Assembly: GCA_905250125.1 (NCBI GenBank)
Contig: CAJNOL010000451.1
Coordinates: forward strand, 1-64,000
Direction: 5' to 3'
DNA from: Rotaria sordida
Taxonomy: Eukaryota; Rotifera; Eurotatoria; Philodinida; Philodinidae
Length of the DNA: 64,000 nt
The notes below the pieces were generated by a model. It was not told the DNA's origin. It ran no database searches and saw only the letters and a list, made by a program, of their open reading frames with translations. Position 1 is the stretch's first letter; each line of letters opens with the position of its first letter. Shown in pieces: positions 23,180 to 36,775 of this stretch. A program made the position numbers and the translations under genes.

Positions 23180-26100
23180 AGGCAAAATGATCTCATATGA
23201 TTATTCTTTCTTTGCATTTTTATTTTTATTTTTTTGTCGTCATATGGATTTCTTTTTTTCTCCCTATTGCACACACTTTGTCCATTTGAACAGTAGTAGT
23301 ACCCAAATACGAATACGTTCCTTTATATATATATATATATGTATCTTGAACATATTTCTTGTTGTGTTTGTGTATGTGTGTGTGCCTTTCTTTCATTCCA
23401 TGTGTGTATTTTCAATTTTTTTTCTGATTAACATCGAAAAAAAAAAATCATTGTCTGTACAAAAGAAAACATTTTTTTTCTCCTTCGTTATCTTCTTTTT
23501 ATTTATTGTTATAAAACATTGTATAGAAACATTTTTCCTCTCTTCTTATTTGTCATCATTAACTTGTACCTATTATCTCAGCCTTCTTTCTTAAAACCTT
23601 TACTTTTCTCTGCTAAGTCTCATGTTTGTCTTTGTGCTTATGCGCGTCAGCTTATTTTGCTTCTACTCTTTAGTTCATTCCGTTCAAACATTCTTGTCGC
23701 CTTTCTTCTTTCGCGTATTTAAAAAAAACAAGAGCTAAACAAATATAAATACTTATGTGTAGTTCATAATTGATTAGGTATTAATAATGTATTGAAAAAC
23801 AAAAAACATCTATAAGAATTAAATGCTGAATTTCGAGATGACTAACTTTATTACAAAATATGTCAGTTTGAAAAGATAGATGAAGTATTTATATATACAT
23901 GAGATTATTTTTTAAAGATTTTTATTCGTTGTATAGAGTTGACATAAATGATTAGACATTTTTATTTCTTTCTTTTTCTTTTATAGTACTTCTATATCAT
24001 AAATCTCAACCCGTTCTACTTGAACTAGTCTGAGAACTTTATTGATATTAATAATTTTTATGACGTGGTTGATGTCTCATTGTATCATGTTGTTTTATCT
24101 ATGAAAATCATCATCATTAAAAGGACTGATCATACACGTTGCTAAACATTATCTTATTGTAAAAAATTAACTGAATATGGTTTGTATATTTAAAGATATT
24201 ATCCAAAGTACATTTGGAAGTTCTTGTATGGTTTTCAACTAAATGTAAGTTTATTTTTAATGGATTTACATTTACCTACAAAAAGTTCGTTTTTGTCAAA
24301 AAAAAAATGATTTTTGAGATGAACATACAAAGATGTTCCCGAAAGTGTTTACTTTGAATAGAGAGATAAAAAAGATTTTTAATTTTGAACGCATCTCGAG
24401 GAGATATAGTTAAAGTTTTTTGAAGCGTTTTATATTAATATCCTTTAGCGAATCTAACCAAAAACCACAGAAAAATGGTAAGTAATTTCACTTCCTATTA
24501 ACTGTATATATTGCTATGAGTACAATCCTAAGGGTGTTGATTAATTTTAGCAATTGATATATAATATCATCATAATTTATGTTGATGTCCAAAGATACGC
24601 AAATAAGATGGAGAGAAAAAAAGTTTTTGCGGTTTTCTGAAAAGCGATTTTTGTGCTAGTGATTAATTTCTGTATATATTCTTTTTCAATATGGTTTGCT
24701 CTAGAAAATATGATCCCTAGCCTTCATCTAAAACGGTAAACAGTTCATATTTAAATAAAACTATTTTCAGTTCTGTACTTTGAAGTATTGTAAAAATGAA
24801 TTTGTATGTGCAAAGGATCCATTCTGTGCCTTCAACAGCTTTAGAAAGTTTCATCAAAATTTCTTTCTCTTTTAGTACACTAATAAATTTAACATTTTAC
24901 TAAAAGTGTCCATGTACTGCAAAAAGTTTCATTTGAATGACTAACTATATGATATATGAAATGATGATTTATTTTTCTCATTCTTGACTGATTCTAAAAA
25001 GATCTTCTGATTTGAAAAATAGGAAATGTAAAGGTTTATTACCAATATTCATTTAGTGATGATGTTTGCTTTGTGAAATATGCATGCAAAATTCCAATTT
25101 ATGATGGAAATCAAGACCTTTACGCAATATTCATTTCATATAAATATTGATTTATCAAATGTATTGTATAATTCCAACTCCGAATCGATAAAATCAAGAT
25201 AAAAAGATTTCCTATTTGACATTTAATGATGTAATATCATATTGCTTAGAGAATTTTTACTGTTTTCTTCGAGTTGTATCAACAACTATACAATAGATGT
25301 GCACCTTAAGTTCATCAGACTTCGGTCAATTAAATTGCTCTCATCTACTTGTAATATTCAACGACGATTTATAGTAATAGGTGAATTCAAACCATAAGTT
25401 ATTTCCGATTTATCTTGATTTTTATTTTTCTAAGTGTTTATTATTCTTTCTTAAACAAGCATCTTTTGACTAGACCATAATGTTCAACGAATGAAAAATT
25501 TCAGAATAAAACATTGTTCTATTTTCGAGTTTTGAACAAAATTGTTCATACAACATTTCGATTTACTGATGACTCGGTAGGTTGAATACCAGACTATGTT
25601 GTTAAAAAGTCATTGTATCTGCTCAAAATTGAGGCTACTTGAACAGTTGTCAATCGATGTCCAGCGTGATCGGAGAATAACAGTTTTCACAAGCTGATTG
25701 CTTCCTAGCATTGTAATGTTAATTAGATCGCATAATGGAAAGCTACTAGCTGTCCAAAATCTAAAGGCAACGAATAATGCCAATCCTTGTGATAGAAAAA
25801 AGAGACAAGCACGAATTATGATGCCTGCATTCAATTATATCAAATCTATAAGCAATATTATGTACATCTGAGTTCCGATATTTAGTAGAATGAAACTGAT
25901 CCAATGCGTTTATTCGACCTGGTCCAACGAAATAGTTGCTAAAACTTGATCTAGTCATCGAAGATTATTTATCTTATTAAGACTGCTTTGTTTAACGCTG
26001 ATTGAGATTTCTTCTAAAATTAGCATATATAAAAAAAATAACTAAACTTCTCTCCAAAAAAAAAAGTAAGTTCAAAGGATAATCATGTCAGAAAACATGG

Positions 26101-28306
26101 CTATAAAGGGATTAGCTGTAATATGCATTTATAGAGATTTAGATATAAAAGTTGGTTTTGTTATTGATAAATTTTCTAAGTCTAATCGTCGTCTGGTTTT
26201 TTAGGATTTTACTGCTCACTATTTTGTTTCAATAAAAACTGTTGGCATTCATGAATTTATAGATTTTTTTTGTATAAAAATCATATGTACAAGAGCACAC
26301 TACTTCAGAAGGCATCGTTTAGAAATCGTCGCCTCCTCGCTAGAATCCTGGATCTACTACTAAACTAGACTGGCGTTTTAATATATGCATAAGAATTTGA
26401 AAGATTCAAGACACTTTCATTGAAAGTAAAATATGAACAATAACATTCATTTATTTTATTTATAAACAAAGTTCTTATTATTGAAGATAGTCTTGACAAT
26501 TGTAACTTATAATTTTGAATAGAGTACAACAAATTAAAAGCTGAACGTTTTCGTGAAAGTAGTAGTTTCTTTGAATGTTCTATGTGTATATTGAGATACA
26601 ATAGACGATGGTTCCTTACTTGATGTTTTACTTCAAGACATCATGAGGTTGTTATAACACTCGCCCTCATCACGCTTCATGTTCCTTGTAAAATACAAGC
26701 TGTTAGTTAATACCAGCGTAAGTAGCAATGATACACACTGGATTAGTAATACAACAAATATAAGCGCTATTCATCGGAGACTAGACTTAAATAATAATAT
26801 TATCAAGAATGAGTTGAATATCAATTGGTTCAAACATTGCATTATTATTATATAGAGTTAACGCAGACGTCTCAAGCGAAGAAAAAATTTTTTCTCTTGA
26901 AATATTCTATTAAATAAACAAAGTGTATATTCGTGCTTTTCGTTCATGAATTACACATGAATTTTAATAAGGTTTTAAAATTAATTGAATATCAATAAAA
27001 TTACACATTATTCTATATTTATTGGGATAAATATATAGGTTCTCAATAGTATTTTTAATGAGATTAGAATGTTCTAAAAGTGCCAGTAAAAACGGATATT
27101 TCCTTCTTCAAAATATTAAATGTTGTAGGAAAGTCGATATTATGACACTTTTTGAAAATATAATCACGTTTTCAATATTCAATATCTCAACAAGGGAGCA
27201 TCTATTTTGGCTGACAACTTTAGAACATTCTAATAGGCGTCTTCTAGTCTCACAGAGTTCTACTTATCGAAGAAAGTTTAAATTCGAATGGACAATATCA
27301 ATTGAGAATGTTCACTTGTTAACCTAAATGTGAATACCGAATGATTCACTTAATACAACAGAACTAGAACATTTGTATCATTCATTTGTTTATATCAATG
27401 TTTAGATAACAAATGACGAACATAAGCCGCTTTATTTCAAGGTAATTCTGTTGTTTCAATGTTTTATATTTCATCAAGTATATTCTCATGATCGAATAAC
27501 ATCTTTATCTATTTAATATGACATCAGTCGATATTATTCCTGATGATTGATGGAAAAATCTATCAAGTTATATATTGATTGATCAAGGTTCATATAAATT
27601 TAATATTCGATACATTTACAATTGATGAAATTCATTCTAATTTACTAATTTAATTTAGAATCTTATAAATTTTATTTAGCAAAATTCTATTATATATCAT
27701 TAACAGAAATCAATATGGAACGAATGTTTGTCCTTGAAACAAAAATGCCCTACTTCTTTTATAAGTGGGTACTAATATTAATTGCATTCGATGATATTAT
27801 TAAAGAAATACATAGTTATAAACATTTTGTGTCTTCGCATATTTGAAACGAAACGTTTTAATGATATAATTTCTTCTATTTATTTTATTTGCAAAAATGA
27901 ATATAAGCAAAATAATTGTACTACTAAACTCTCCTCCACAATAGAAGACACAAGATCTTTTATTTTTTTCAAAAAGCTAGGATTCTGAAAGAATATTGAT
28001 TTCAGTCTTTTAAGAAATCTGAGCTCAAAACTAAGCATATTTTAATGTAAATATACTAATTAAAATTCTAATGTTGTATAAAATTAATTAATTAAGTGGA
28101 GTCTTCTATTGCAAGAAGAGTATTTAACATAAAAATGACAGCATTAATTTATAGAAAATTAATTATTGTCAATGATTTTTCTTTTCAATATTTTCTTGTC
28201 GATCAAGCATAAACTGATGCGTTCGATCGATAAAATTTGTAAAACGACGTCGATAGTCTTCAAAAAAAAAAACAGAAGAACAAAAATCATTGAAAATTTC
28301 ATCGAG
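23180..28306. other. gene-poor interval
   Basis: Starts with the T-rich 3' region of PACSIN, including TA and GT dinucleotide runs near 23330-23400. Minus-strand frames at 25958-25610 overlap in two frames and include a hydrophobic stretch (FFLSQGLALFVAFRFW), perhaps a broken membrane protein, but no family fits. Frames at 26365-27327 and 27782-27988 show nothing recognisable. At 28169-28306 on the minus strand there is a coding-like segment (LDEIFNDFCSS, EDYRRRFTNFIDR) that may be an alternative last exon of the next gene. Confidence 0.4.
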
Positions 28307-28982
28307 CTAAAAAAGAATAAATTCTTTACTTTGAAAATAATTTTGTTGTGCCTTGTAAGCACTTGTACTAATATTCATTAAATAAGCAAGTCTTTGAAGC
28401 CATTTTGGAGAAATATCAATATATAGATGAACATAAACAGTATCTTTATAATCATAAGCATCATCAGATATATGAAGAGTAACTTTAAAAGACGAGAAAA
28501 AAGAATTCTTATAAGTAATAAATATTATTTACCGATTTGTTCAATTTGTTTCTGTTGTCTAATTGGACATAATCGTTTACAATCGTGTAAAAATTGAAAA
28601 TAAACAAAATTTTTTATTTGATTATTATATCGACGACAACGTTGACGATTTGAATCATAAAACCAACGTGAAAAAATCAAATGTTCATCATCATCTATTA
28701 ATTTAATATAATAATATTAAAAAAATATATATTTGTTTAAAAAATGATTACGTAAAGTAAAACGTAAATAACGACAAGAATCATTATGACATTTCATAAC
28801 AACAGGATGACATGATTCCATTTTATTCTTATAATAATTATAGTTCAATTTATTTATTTTTGTAATAAAAATTTTTTACATACTGGACATAAATGTCGTT
28901 TTTCACATATATCATATGATATATTCTTTGTAGTTATACAAGGCGAAAATAAAAAACTGAATAAAATTAATTGAACAAACAT
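28307..28982 (-). CDS. small secreted Kunitz-like protein
   Basis: Assembled from four short minus-strand exons: 28982-28884, 28827-28752, 28694-28533 and 28482-28307. All three introns are GT-AG with matching phases, giving 170 aa. The N-terminus (MFVQLILFSFLFSPC) is a signal peptide. Exon 3 carries the second half of a Kunitz/BPTI fold: RWFYDSNRQRC, then a Tyr/Asn/Phe stretch, then DCKRLC (C-x3-C). The Gly-Cys normally found midway, part of the second disulfide, is absent, so it is a divergent form. Kunitz domains usually inhibit serine proteases; whether this one does is unknown. The C-terminal exon (TLHISDDAYDYKDTVYVHLY) belongs to no family I know. Confidence 0.6.
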
Positions 28983-29994
28983 AGCTCGTTTGAAATTCCA
29001 AGGTTATTGAAGTCACTCACTCGATTATTCTATGTAATAGATCGATTTTATCATGAGCTAACAGTAACAATAAAATGCCTCGATCCGTTCTTTATTAAAT
29101 TATTCACATTAACTAGAATGGTCGTATGTATTTAGTCTTATGAACATACATAAAAAAAAGCGCAACTATTATAGTACATTGGTCTTAAATGAGGAATGGT
29201 TTCTGTAATCCATTTTCTCCTGCAATGAATCTTTATTATTTTACCACCATACTTGAACATTTGATAGAGGATACTATAGACTATATAATGATGTAACATT
29301 ACTGACAGATCATGAAACTGGATTTATGAAAATATGTGTGGCATAGGCTTTTCAAATTTACGTATTTCATATAGATGACAACGGAATTTATACACAAGGG
29401 TAACATCTGTTATGTCTATCAAGAACTCTTATAACTAAGTTCAGAAGTCGATTTCTCAGTAATTCTTTGCATTCTTCATATAATGCCTAGGTTGCTTTGA
29501 TAAAGGATCATCGTTAATAAATTGTCATAGTATCAATGAGGTAAATATTCTTGTTTTTCTGGCCAACTCAACTGATAGTCATCATACTGAGCATTATCGC
29601 TAGTGAACATTCAGTTTGTACATTAATAATTGTTTCTTTTATAACTATCCGTTAAATCGCGATTAACAAACGATAGCTACTATGTATAAGTAAATATTCA
29701 AGCAAGAAAAATATCAGAAATACGTCCATGTGATATTTAAAAAAAATCAAGATAAGACAAGTGTCACATATGCATAAAATAAACTATTACTTCTATTTGT
29801 TAATAGTTGCTACCTTTTAATATAGGGTTAGTTTTATTGGGTCTCGACTTCTATGTGATCATAGCCATAATATATAATAAATATCTTTTATTGCATAAAA
29901 AAAATACAAAAGAGCAAAAAAAACATCAAAACTAAAAAACAAGAATCAATATTTCAACCTGAATTTGAGATCAAAGAACTATACTAGCGTTCAT
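28983..29994. other. intergenic, nothing recognised
   Basis: About 1 kb of AT-rich sequence between two minus-strand genes. It should contain the promoter of the Kunitz-like gene and the 3' region of the ENPP-like gene. No repeats or RNA genes seen. Confidence 0.4.
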
Positions 29995-32731
29995 TTAATT
30001 AATAGTAATACGCATTTTTATAAGCTGATTATATGGTATTTGATATTTTTCTGTAATATTTATTCGTACTAATGTTAAATCATTATTAATTGTATTATTT
30101 TGATTATTCGATTGTATTGAAACAGATTTAATCATATTAAGACTTGATAAATATAAATGAGCACATGTATTTGAAAGTGATGTTAAATCAAGCATATTAT
30201 GTATATGAAATGAATTTCCTCGTGATAAAGGAAATGGTGAAAGACAAAGAATTTGTCTTAATAATGCATATACATCTGTCATAAGAACAGGTTCATTTAT
30301 ATGACCTTTTTTAAATAATGGTCCATAAGCAAAAAATGCTGTACGCATTGAAAGATGATGAGGATCATCACTATGATCTGCTATGGCTATAAGAAAATAT
30401 ATTGATTATTATTATTATTATTATTATAAATAATATATTACTTGATTGTTGACAATTTTTATTATTTTTATGACAATTAGTTGGATTCTGTTCTGTATTA
30501 TATGAAAAATAAAATTTTTCTTTAGCAAATATAATAATTGGTGATGGTTTATTAATTATTGATGGTAATCGAAGTTTTGGTGATAAACGATTTTGATCAT
30601 TTGAATAAATTTGTATTTGTTCATTAGGAATTTTTTTAAATTGATTCAGTAAAACTTGTCGAGTAAAATCTTGAAAATAAAAGTAAAACATTAGAATATA
30701 GGGCTTTTTTTTCAAATTTCTCCATCCTCTTCAGAATAAGATCTTCATGCTATTAGGCTGAACTTTTGTGTATGTAATAGGAGTGCTCATTTACGTATAC
30801 GAAAAAAAAAATTTCAATTTCATATCTGATTATTTGTTGTAGTTGTAATAATTTTGGTCTATACATAGTACCAACTTTCGGCTCATTCCAGGCTTCCAAA
30901 GACTGAAAAACAAGTCTATTCTTTATTTTTATTTTATAGAAAATACTGGGGGCCTAGTAATTCTCGTGATCCTTTTTTCAGATTTTCTTCCTGCTTTGGG
31001 ATTTAAGACATACATAAAGTCAAGTAGTTTTTCCATAAAACTAGGGCATATGGAAATAATCAAGTTTTGATAGAAGAAAGAGCCACCAGAGTGGCTAACC
31101 CTAAATGTCAGCTTTCAAGCAACAGCAACAAAATTTTGACTTCATCTTCTAATGTACTAGAATGTCGTTGGAGACGCGTCTTCGAACTCACATTTTGCAA
31201 CGTGTAATACAGTAATGCAGATCAGAAAAAGGTCTGCAACTTGCGTAAATAAACACGCGCACTTGAAAAAAACATAAGAACATTTATGCTCATCGAAATG
31301 CGACCTGCGAAAGAAGAGATTCTGCTTTACTGTATCAGAAAAATCTTTAATGGCTAAACAAAAACTTTTCACAAAACAAAAAAGATGTTGCATGGTGAGC
31401 TTTTTTACTGTTGAAAATGTTTAAGAGGCTTGTAATCTTAGTTGCCGAAGACAAAGAAAAATTTTAGCAGATTTTAGTTCATCAAGCTAAGATTTTTCAT
31501 TTGTATAAAACATGTGAAGCGTTGCTCGGATCTATCAGTCTAATAATAATAAGAAGAAAAGTGTTCGAGCCTACGAAACTAGAATCTAAGGTAGCCTTAT
31601 GGCTCCGTCGTCTAAGCTTATTATCATTTGATCTGAATAGGATACACTGAAGATTATCCCTTGTCCTTAAAAACTGATTCTTTTGTGGAAAATGTTTGTT
31701 TTAAGAACAAAATTCACTCTTTCTAAAAATTCGATTTCTTTTTTGTAGCGACAATCAACTTTTTTAATCGATAATCCACTTTTGTTTGAGGACAAGAAAC
31801 TTCAAAATCATATTATACACACGTCAAAATATTCGATTATACATTTATCTTAAATTGAAGGGAGCGAAGAGTCTTAATTATAAAAATAAAAAAGAAAAAT
31901 TTGTTTTTTTTTATAACCTGATTTTGGATAAACTACAACACTAAAACTAGAACCACTATATTGATCTGTATAAAGATTTAATTGACGTTGATTTATAATA
32001 CTATATAAATTAATTGCTCGACGACAATCAATATGTTCAATACCATGATCACCAAGAATAATTACATTAATATTTTTTTTTATTGTTAAAGATAATAAAC
32101 GTCCAATAAGACGGTCAATATTAAGCATTGTTCGACGTATACTATCAGACTGTATACCATGACGTATTAATGTCGTAAATGGTTCATCAATAAAACTCAT
32201 GACAAGATTTGTTCGATCATTATCATTAATTAAACTATTTATCATTGATGTTAAATATTTTATAAAACGTTGTAAAGACATTCGACCATGATTTAAATAT
32301 GTTTCAATTATTTCAGGTTGTCCTTTACGTCCTGAACGTAAATATTCATGAATTGATTGATTTCGTTGACGATCAAACCATGGCCAATGAAATAAACGTG
32401 TATGACCACCAACATGTTCATTAATAACAGGTATTGTTTCAAAAAAATTACGTCGTCCATGATGTTCAACATGAAGACCTGACATAAGACTAAGAATATT
32501 TGTTTGACTACCACCAAATTCTGATTCAACCCATAATGCTCTTGAACCTATTGTTGCAAGACGACGAAAATGTGGTAAATGTGAATATGAATATGGTAAA
32601 TCCCATCGAAAACCTTTTAAACATAAAACAAATACTAATGGACGACGTTTGGTTGTTAATGTTAATGAAATTGTTCCATATAGAAGAAGAATATAAAATA
32701 GATATTTTACGGAAGCCATTGATCTCAACAA
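29995..32731 (-). CDS. ENPP-family protein, probably catalytically inactive
   Basis: Three exons, 32731-31918, 30669-30442 and 30386-29995, with matching phases; 477 aa, the size of an ENPP catalytic region. A signal peptide follows the start (YLFYILLLYGTISLT); Met-5 (32719) is an alternative start. The fold is recognisable from PLVFVLCLKGFRWDLP, HLPHFRRLATIGSRA, LMSGLHVEHHG, VIILGDHGIEHI and, near the end, SMRTAFFAYGPLFKKG followed by DVYALL. ENPPs hydrolyse phosphodiester or pyrophosphate bonds using two zinc ions. Here the first metal-binding Asp (usual DGFRWD) is Lys-39, the EPDxxGH motif reads EPFTTLIRHG, and the FPTKTFPNH nucleophile loop is rewritten (EFGGSQTNIL). The first intron is about 1.25 kb, the largest in the window. 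Confidence 0.8.
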
Positions 32732-33663
32732 AATGATATTGTCTCAATCTTTCTTACTGATAATATTTGTTGTTTAAGAGAGAGAGAGAGAGAAAAAAGA
32801 AGAACAAGAAGTCCTTGTTATTCAATAATGCAATTCAACAGTTGATTGATTATAATATATACAAATAGAAATATACAAGAGTTTAGAAGACAGATAATTA
32901 TCAACTATTGTCCTTCGATCATTATGTACTTACTTCTTGTCGTCATTGTTCAAGATAACTCATGTGTCATTTAGAAGGGCATTTATATCAACAGTGTCAA
33001 GTAACTAATAGAATTACGCAAATAAATAAAAACTTCATATATATATATATACAAGAGCTTTTACGTATAATGTCATATTCTCCTGTCGTATTAAAACTAT
33101 CTGTTGAGATGAAGCAAACAAATTAATTTTAGATTTATTTATCAAATGAAAATTTTTTTTTTAATTTGAAATATCTTTGATATTAAATTAAAAAAAAAGA
33201 AAAGTCTTTCACAATGATTATAATTATAATAAAATATATTACTATTAAGATTAATAATGAAAATCGTAGAAAGTAACAGAAAGTCACATACAGTCTATGA
33301 ATGCCAATCCAAACATTGATTCTTCAAAATTTTCCACCTCCACATCTTATCTTCATGCTAGAGTCTACTGTCATCCAAGTTCAGCCCACATTTTCACTTT
33401 TCTTTAAACGTATTTGTTCTTATCTTCATAAATTGACTTTAATATACATCATCTGGAAATATTCCCTTAACATAGACAAAGTGTATTATCGATAGAATAT
33501 TCTATTAGATTTTTGAAATTGATATAAGACGAAAATCAGGCCATAACTAAATTTCCATCTGTTATATATTCTCATCAATTACATGTAGAATCACGCCCAT
33601 TTAATATCAATACAAAAGTATTCAACATTTACGCATTGTTTTACACTTTCTAATCCTACAGAG
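32732..33663. other. divergent intergenic region
   Basis: About 0.9 kb between the minus-strand ENPP-like gene and the plus-strand secreted-helix gene, so it probably holds both promoters. A (GA)n run lies near 32778-32795 and a (TA)n run near 33040-33052. No specific regulatory site can be named. Confidence 0.4.
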
Positions 33664-34553
33664 ATGCGTTCCCTCATTCTTATACTTCTTCTTGTCGGCA
33701 CAGCACATGGCTTGTTTGGAGTTGTTACTGGTCTCCTTAATACTGTTGGTAATGTAATACAATCAACTGGCAATCAACTATCTCAAACAGCTACAAATAT
33801 ATGGAATAGTGCTACAAATCAAGTTAATAATGTTATTGGTAATGTAGTAGACACTGCTGGTAATGTTTATGGACAATTAATCCAAACAGTCAATGGAGTT
33901 CAGTTTGCTGCTAATTTTCTATGGGATAATGTCTTTGGTCCAGCTTATGATATGTTCATTGAAGGTCAAATTATCTTTTAATTTTTCATTAAAAATAATA
34001 ATAATAATAATAAAATGTTCATTCTATTTTTCTTTCAGGTGGACAACTGTTTCTTGATGATAAATTTGGAAATATTGTTGGTACTCTTGGTCGTCGTTCA
34101 ATATTACCAGAAAATGTTCTTTCAACCAAATATACTGAATTAACAGCTCAATTTAAATCAAATCTTCGTGATTTATATGAAAGTTTATTTCAAATGGAAA
34201 AAGAAGCTTTAGAAGCTTTAATAAAAGGTGAAAAAAATATCGAAGATAAAATTCGAGCATTCTATGATCGACTCGAAGAAATTCATAAAAATATTAATCA
34301 ATGGGCTGCTGAAACCAAATATCAGTTAGAATCCTTTGCGGCTACAATTAAAGGTGATGAATGGGTACATATTCTTAATCAATATAGTCAAAATATTGAA
34401 GCAAGTGCTAAAGGAATGAGTAAAATGTTACAAAAATTAGCCGAAAATTTAATGAAAAATGTGATTGATGCAGCTCTTACTGTTATTCCTGATGCTTTAG
34501 ATGCCATTCAAAATTTGAAACGACAAGGTCTTCTTTCATTTCTTGATCATTAG
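33664..34553 (+). CDS. secreted amphipathic-helix protein with 15-residue repeats
   Basis: Two exons, 33664-33964 and 34039-34553, joined in phase (GAA G|GT GGA); 271 aa. The start at ATG 33664 gives a clear signal peptide (MRSLILILLLVGTAHG). Residues about 26-80 show an exact 15-residue periodicity: GNVIQSTGNQ, TNIWNSATNQ and GNVVDTAGNV recur at 15-residue steps. The rest is strongly helical with charged amphipathic segments (EALEALIKGEKNIEDKIR, KGMSKMLQKLAENLMKN). This resembles apolipoprotein- or LEA-like helix bundles in general character, but I cannot assign a family. A lipid-binding or stress-protection role in the extracellular space would be speculation. Confidence 0.8.
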
Positions 34554-36775
34554 TTATTAAAGGAAATAAACGAAGAATGATTCAATAAAGTTCATATCAG
34601 TCTATTGACAATAAAAAAATTGTTGATTTCTTTTTTTATCAATCAATTATAATTATTATATGTCGATTTTTGAAAAATATTTAGTAATCTTATTTAAAGA
34701 AAAAACATAAAATGTTGTTTAATCACATAAGTTGATATTCTTTCTTGCTTTCTCCTTCACATATCAGACAGAACTCTTTTTTATTTTGAAGAGCTTACTG
34801 AATCAATAACGTTCATCAAGATTCGATTCACTTGATCCTGACTGACGGGATGAAGATATGCATACAGATGCATTTAGGTATAAACTTATATTAAGTAAAA
34901 TACCCGATAACTACAATAGATGATTTGGACATATACAATAGAGAAAACAAAAGTCTACGCTCTAGAGAATTTCAGTGATTATAAATGTTAAAGATCTGAA
35001 AATTTGTGTGCACGTACTTCGTCAAGATTGTAGATCAAAGACACAATTCTGTTTGGATTGCCTAAGCACAAAGAGAATCATGATAGATGGCATCTATATC
35101 ACCTTTCATTGAAGTTCATCAATCGTCTCTAGCACTGTGGCCATTTTATTGCGATTGTCGATGTGAAAAAAAATGATCTAATCTGCCCGTGAGACAAGAA
35201 CGCCGTAGTAATTTAGTAAATGAAGTTCAAACTCTTAGATAAGCTACCTCTACAGTTGGACGTTAGAGTGCCTGCAAGTTTCATTAAAAAAAACGTATGT
35301 ACTGATGGAAAATGGCATAGCTATGACCATTGTGTTGATAAGGCAGAAGATCCAGAAATATCCAAGGACGCCAATTTTCAAGCAAATGAATTCATCTTTT
35401 GGGATACAGAACGACCATGAACTGAACTCTAGTTCCACTCAAAAACTTCAAGAATGAATCATGTATTTAGTAAGAAAGTAGTGCAAAATTGAATAGGCAG
35501 TCCTTTTCAAGTCGAAAAGCTTAATGCAAAAATAAAGGTTGTCCTTCATCATAATTCTCTGTATACTTAAGCCATCGAAGCAGAGTTGTGTCTCAGATCT
35601 ACACTCTTGACCAAATATTGTACACAAAAATTTTTAAGCCTCAAGCATTTATAATGGCCGAAATCCTTCAGGGCGAAAACTTTTGTCCACTACTATAACA
35701 ACAATCCGTTTCACGAAATAGCATCGCCAGCCATCAGTTACCCATACACGGAGAGAATTCGAACTTAAAAGTGAACAAAAGCTGAGTCTACCATTGAAAA
35801 GAGAACAATCGGTAGTATTTGAAATGTAAGTGTTTCTATTCCTGATCAACATGAAATGCTCCGGACATGCGAAATTTTTCTTAGAATGAACAAGTCGAAA
35901 ATTTGTGCAAAAAAACAGTAGCGAAATACACTGTCAAACAAGGATCAATCAGCAGAAAAAAGAATCTTCCATTAGTTATTAATCGATTGGATACGAAGTA
36001 TTCATTCAACATATGACTTGCATACAAATATTACATGACTATGAACCAAGATAATGCGTTCAAAAACCATCTCTATTTCTGATGAAATTCCGTAATGAAC
36101 ATTATTTTTTAGTCAGTTATTCGATGCAATGATGCTTGTTAAGAAATGACTTGATATTCTGAGAGTTTTTTAAAAATTAAACTACTTTCATATAGAAAGT
36201 TTATTTGTATATCCCTTCGTTTCGTAATAAAATATTAAACTCGCAGCTCCGCTTAAAAAAAAAATCTATTTATTGACATTTCATAACAGCCGAACTTTTC
36301 TGAATAGCTCAACTCGAGCTAAAAGATAATTAATGAAATTTTTACTGATAGTAGATCGAAATAGTCTCTATCTATCATGAAGATTTCAAATAATTTGTTT
36401 TTGCCATTGACGAGAAACAGATATTATAATGTACAAAAAATGAAATTTCCTAACGTTTGACTGCGCTGAAAGCCGGTTTTTTTTCGTAAATATAAAACTG
36501 AATTTTTATGTTAATAAAGAAAAATCGATTCTGTATATGCTACACTTGTCTAATGAAGTTCAGTTTATATGTACAACTTTATTAGTTTTTCAACAGAAAT
36601 TCCATCAAATGCTTTATTGATTTTCAATGAATGATATGTGATCATAAAGAGTAATATATTGATTTTAGAGATGTTTTTTTATGCTCAAAGTTTGAATATT
36701 TTGAATAAAAATAACCTTGAAAGTGTGACCATCGAAATAATCCAACCAGTAGATAAGTTTATTTTATTTTATGTA
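34554..36775. other. gene-poor interval
   Basis: No gene recognised. A short frame at 35220-35420 (from ATG 35220) and a minus-strand frame at 35852-35649 lack family features. The segment 34.9-36.0 kb is somewhat less AT-rich than its surroundings, as old inserted DNA might be. Confidence 0.4.
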
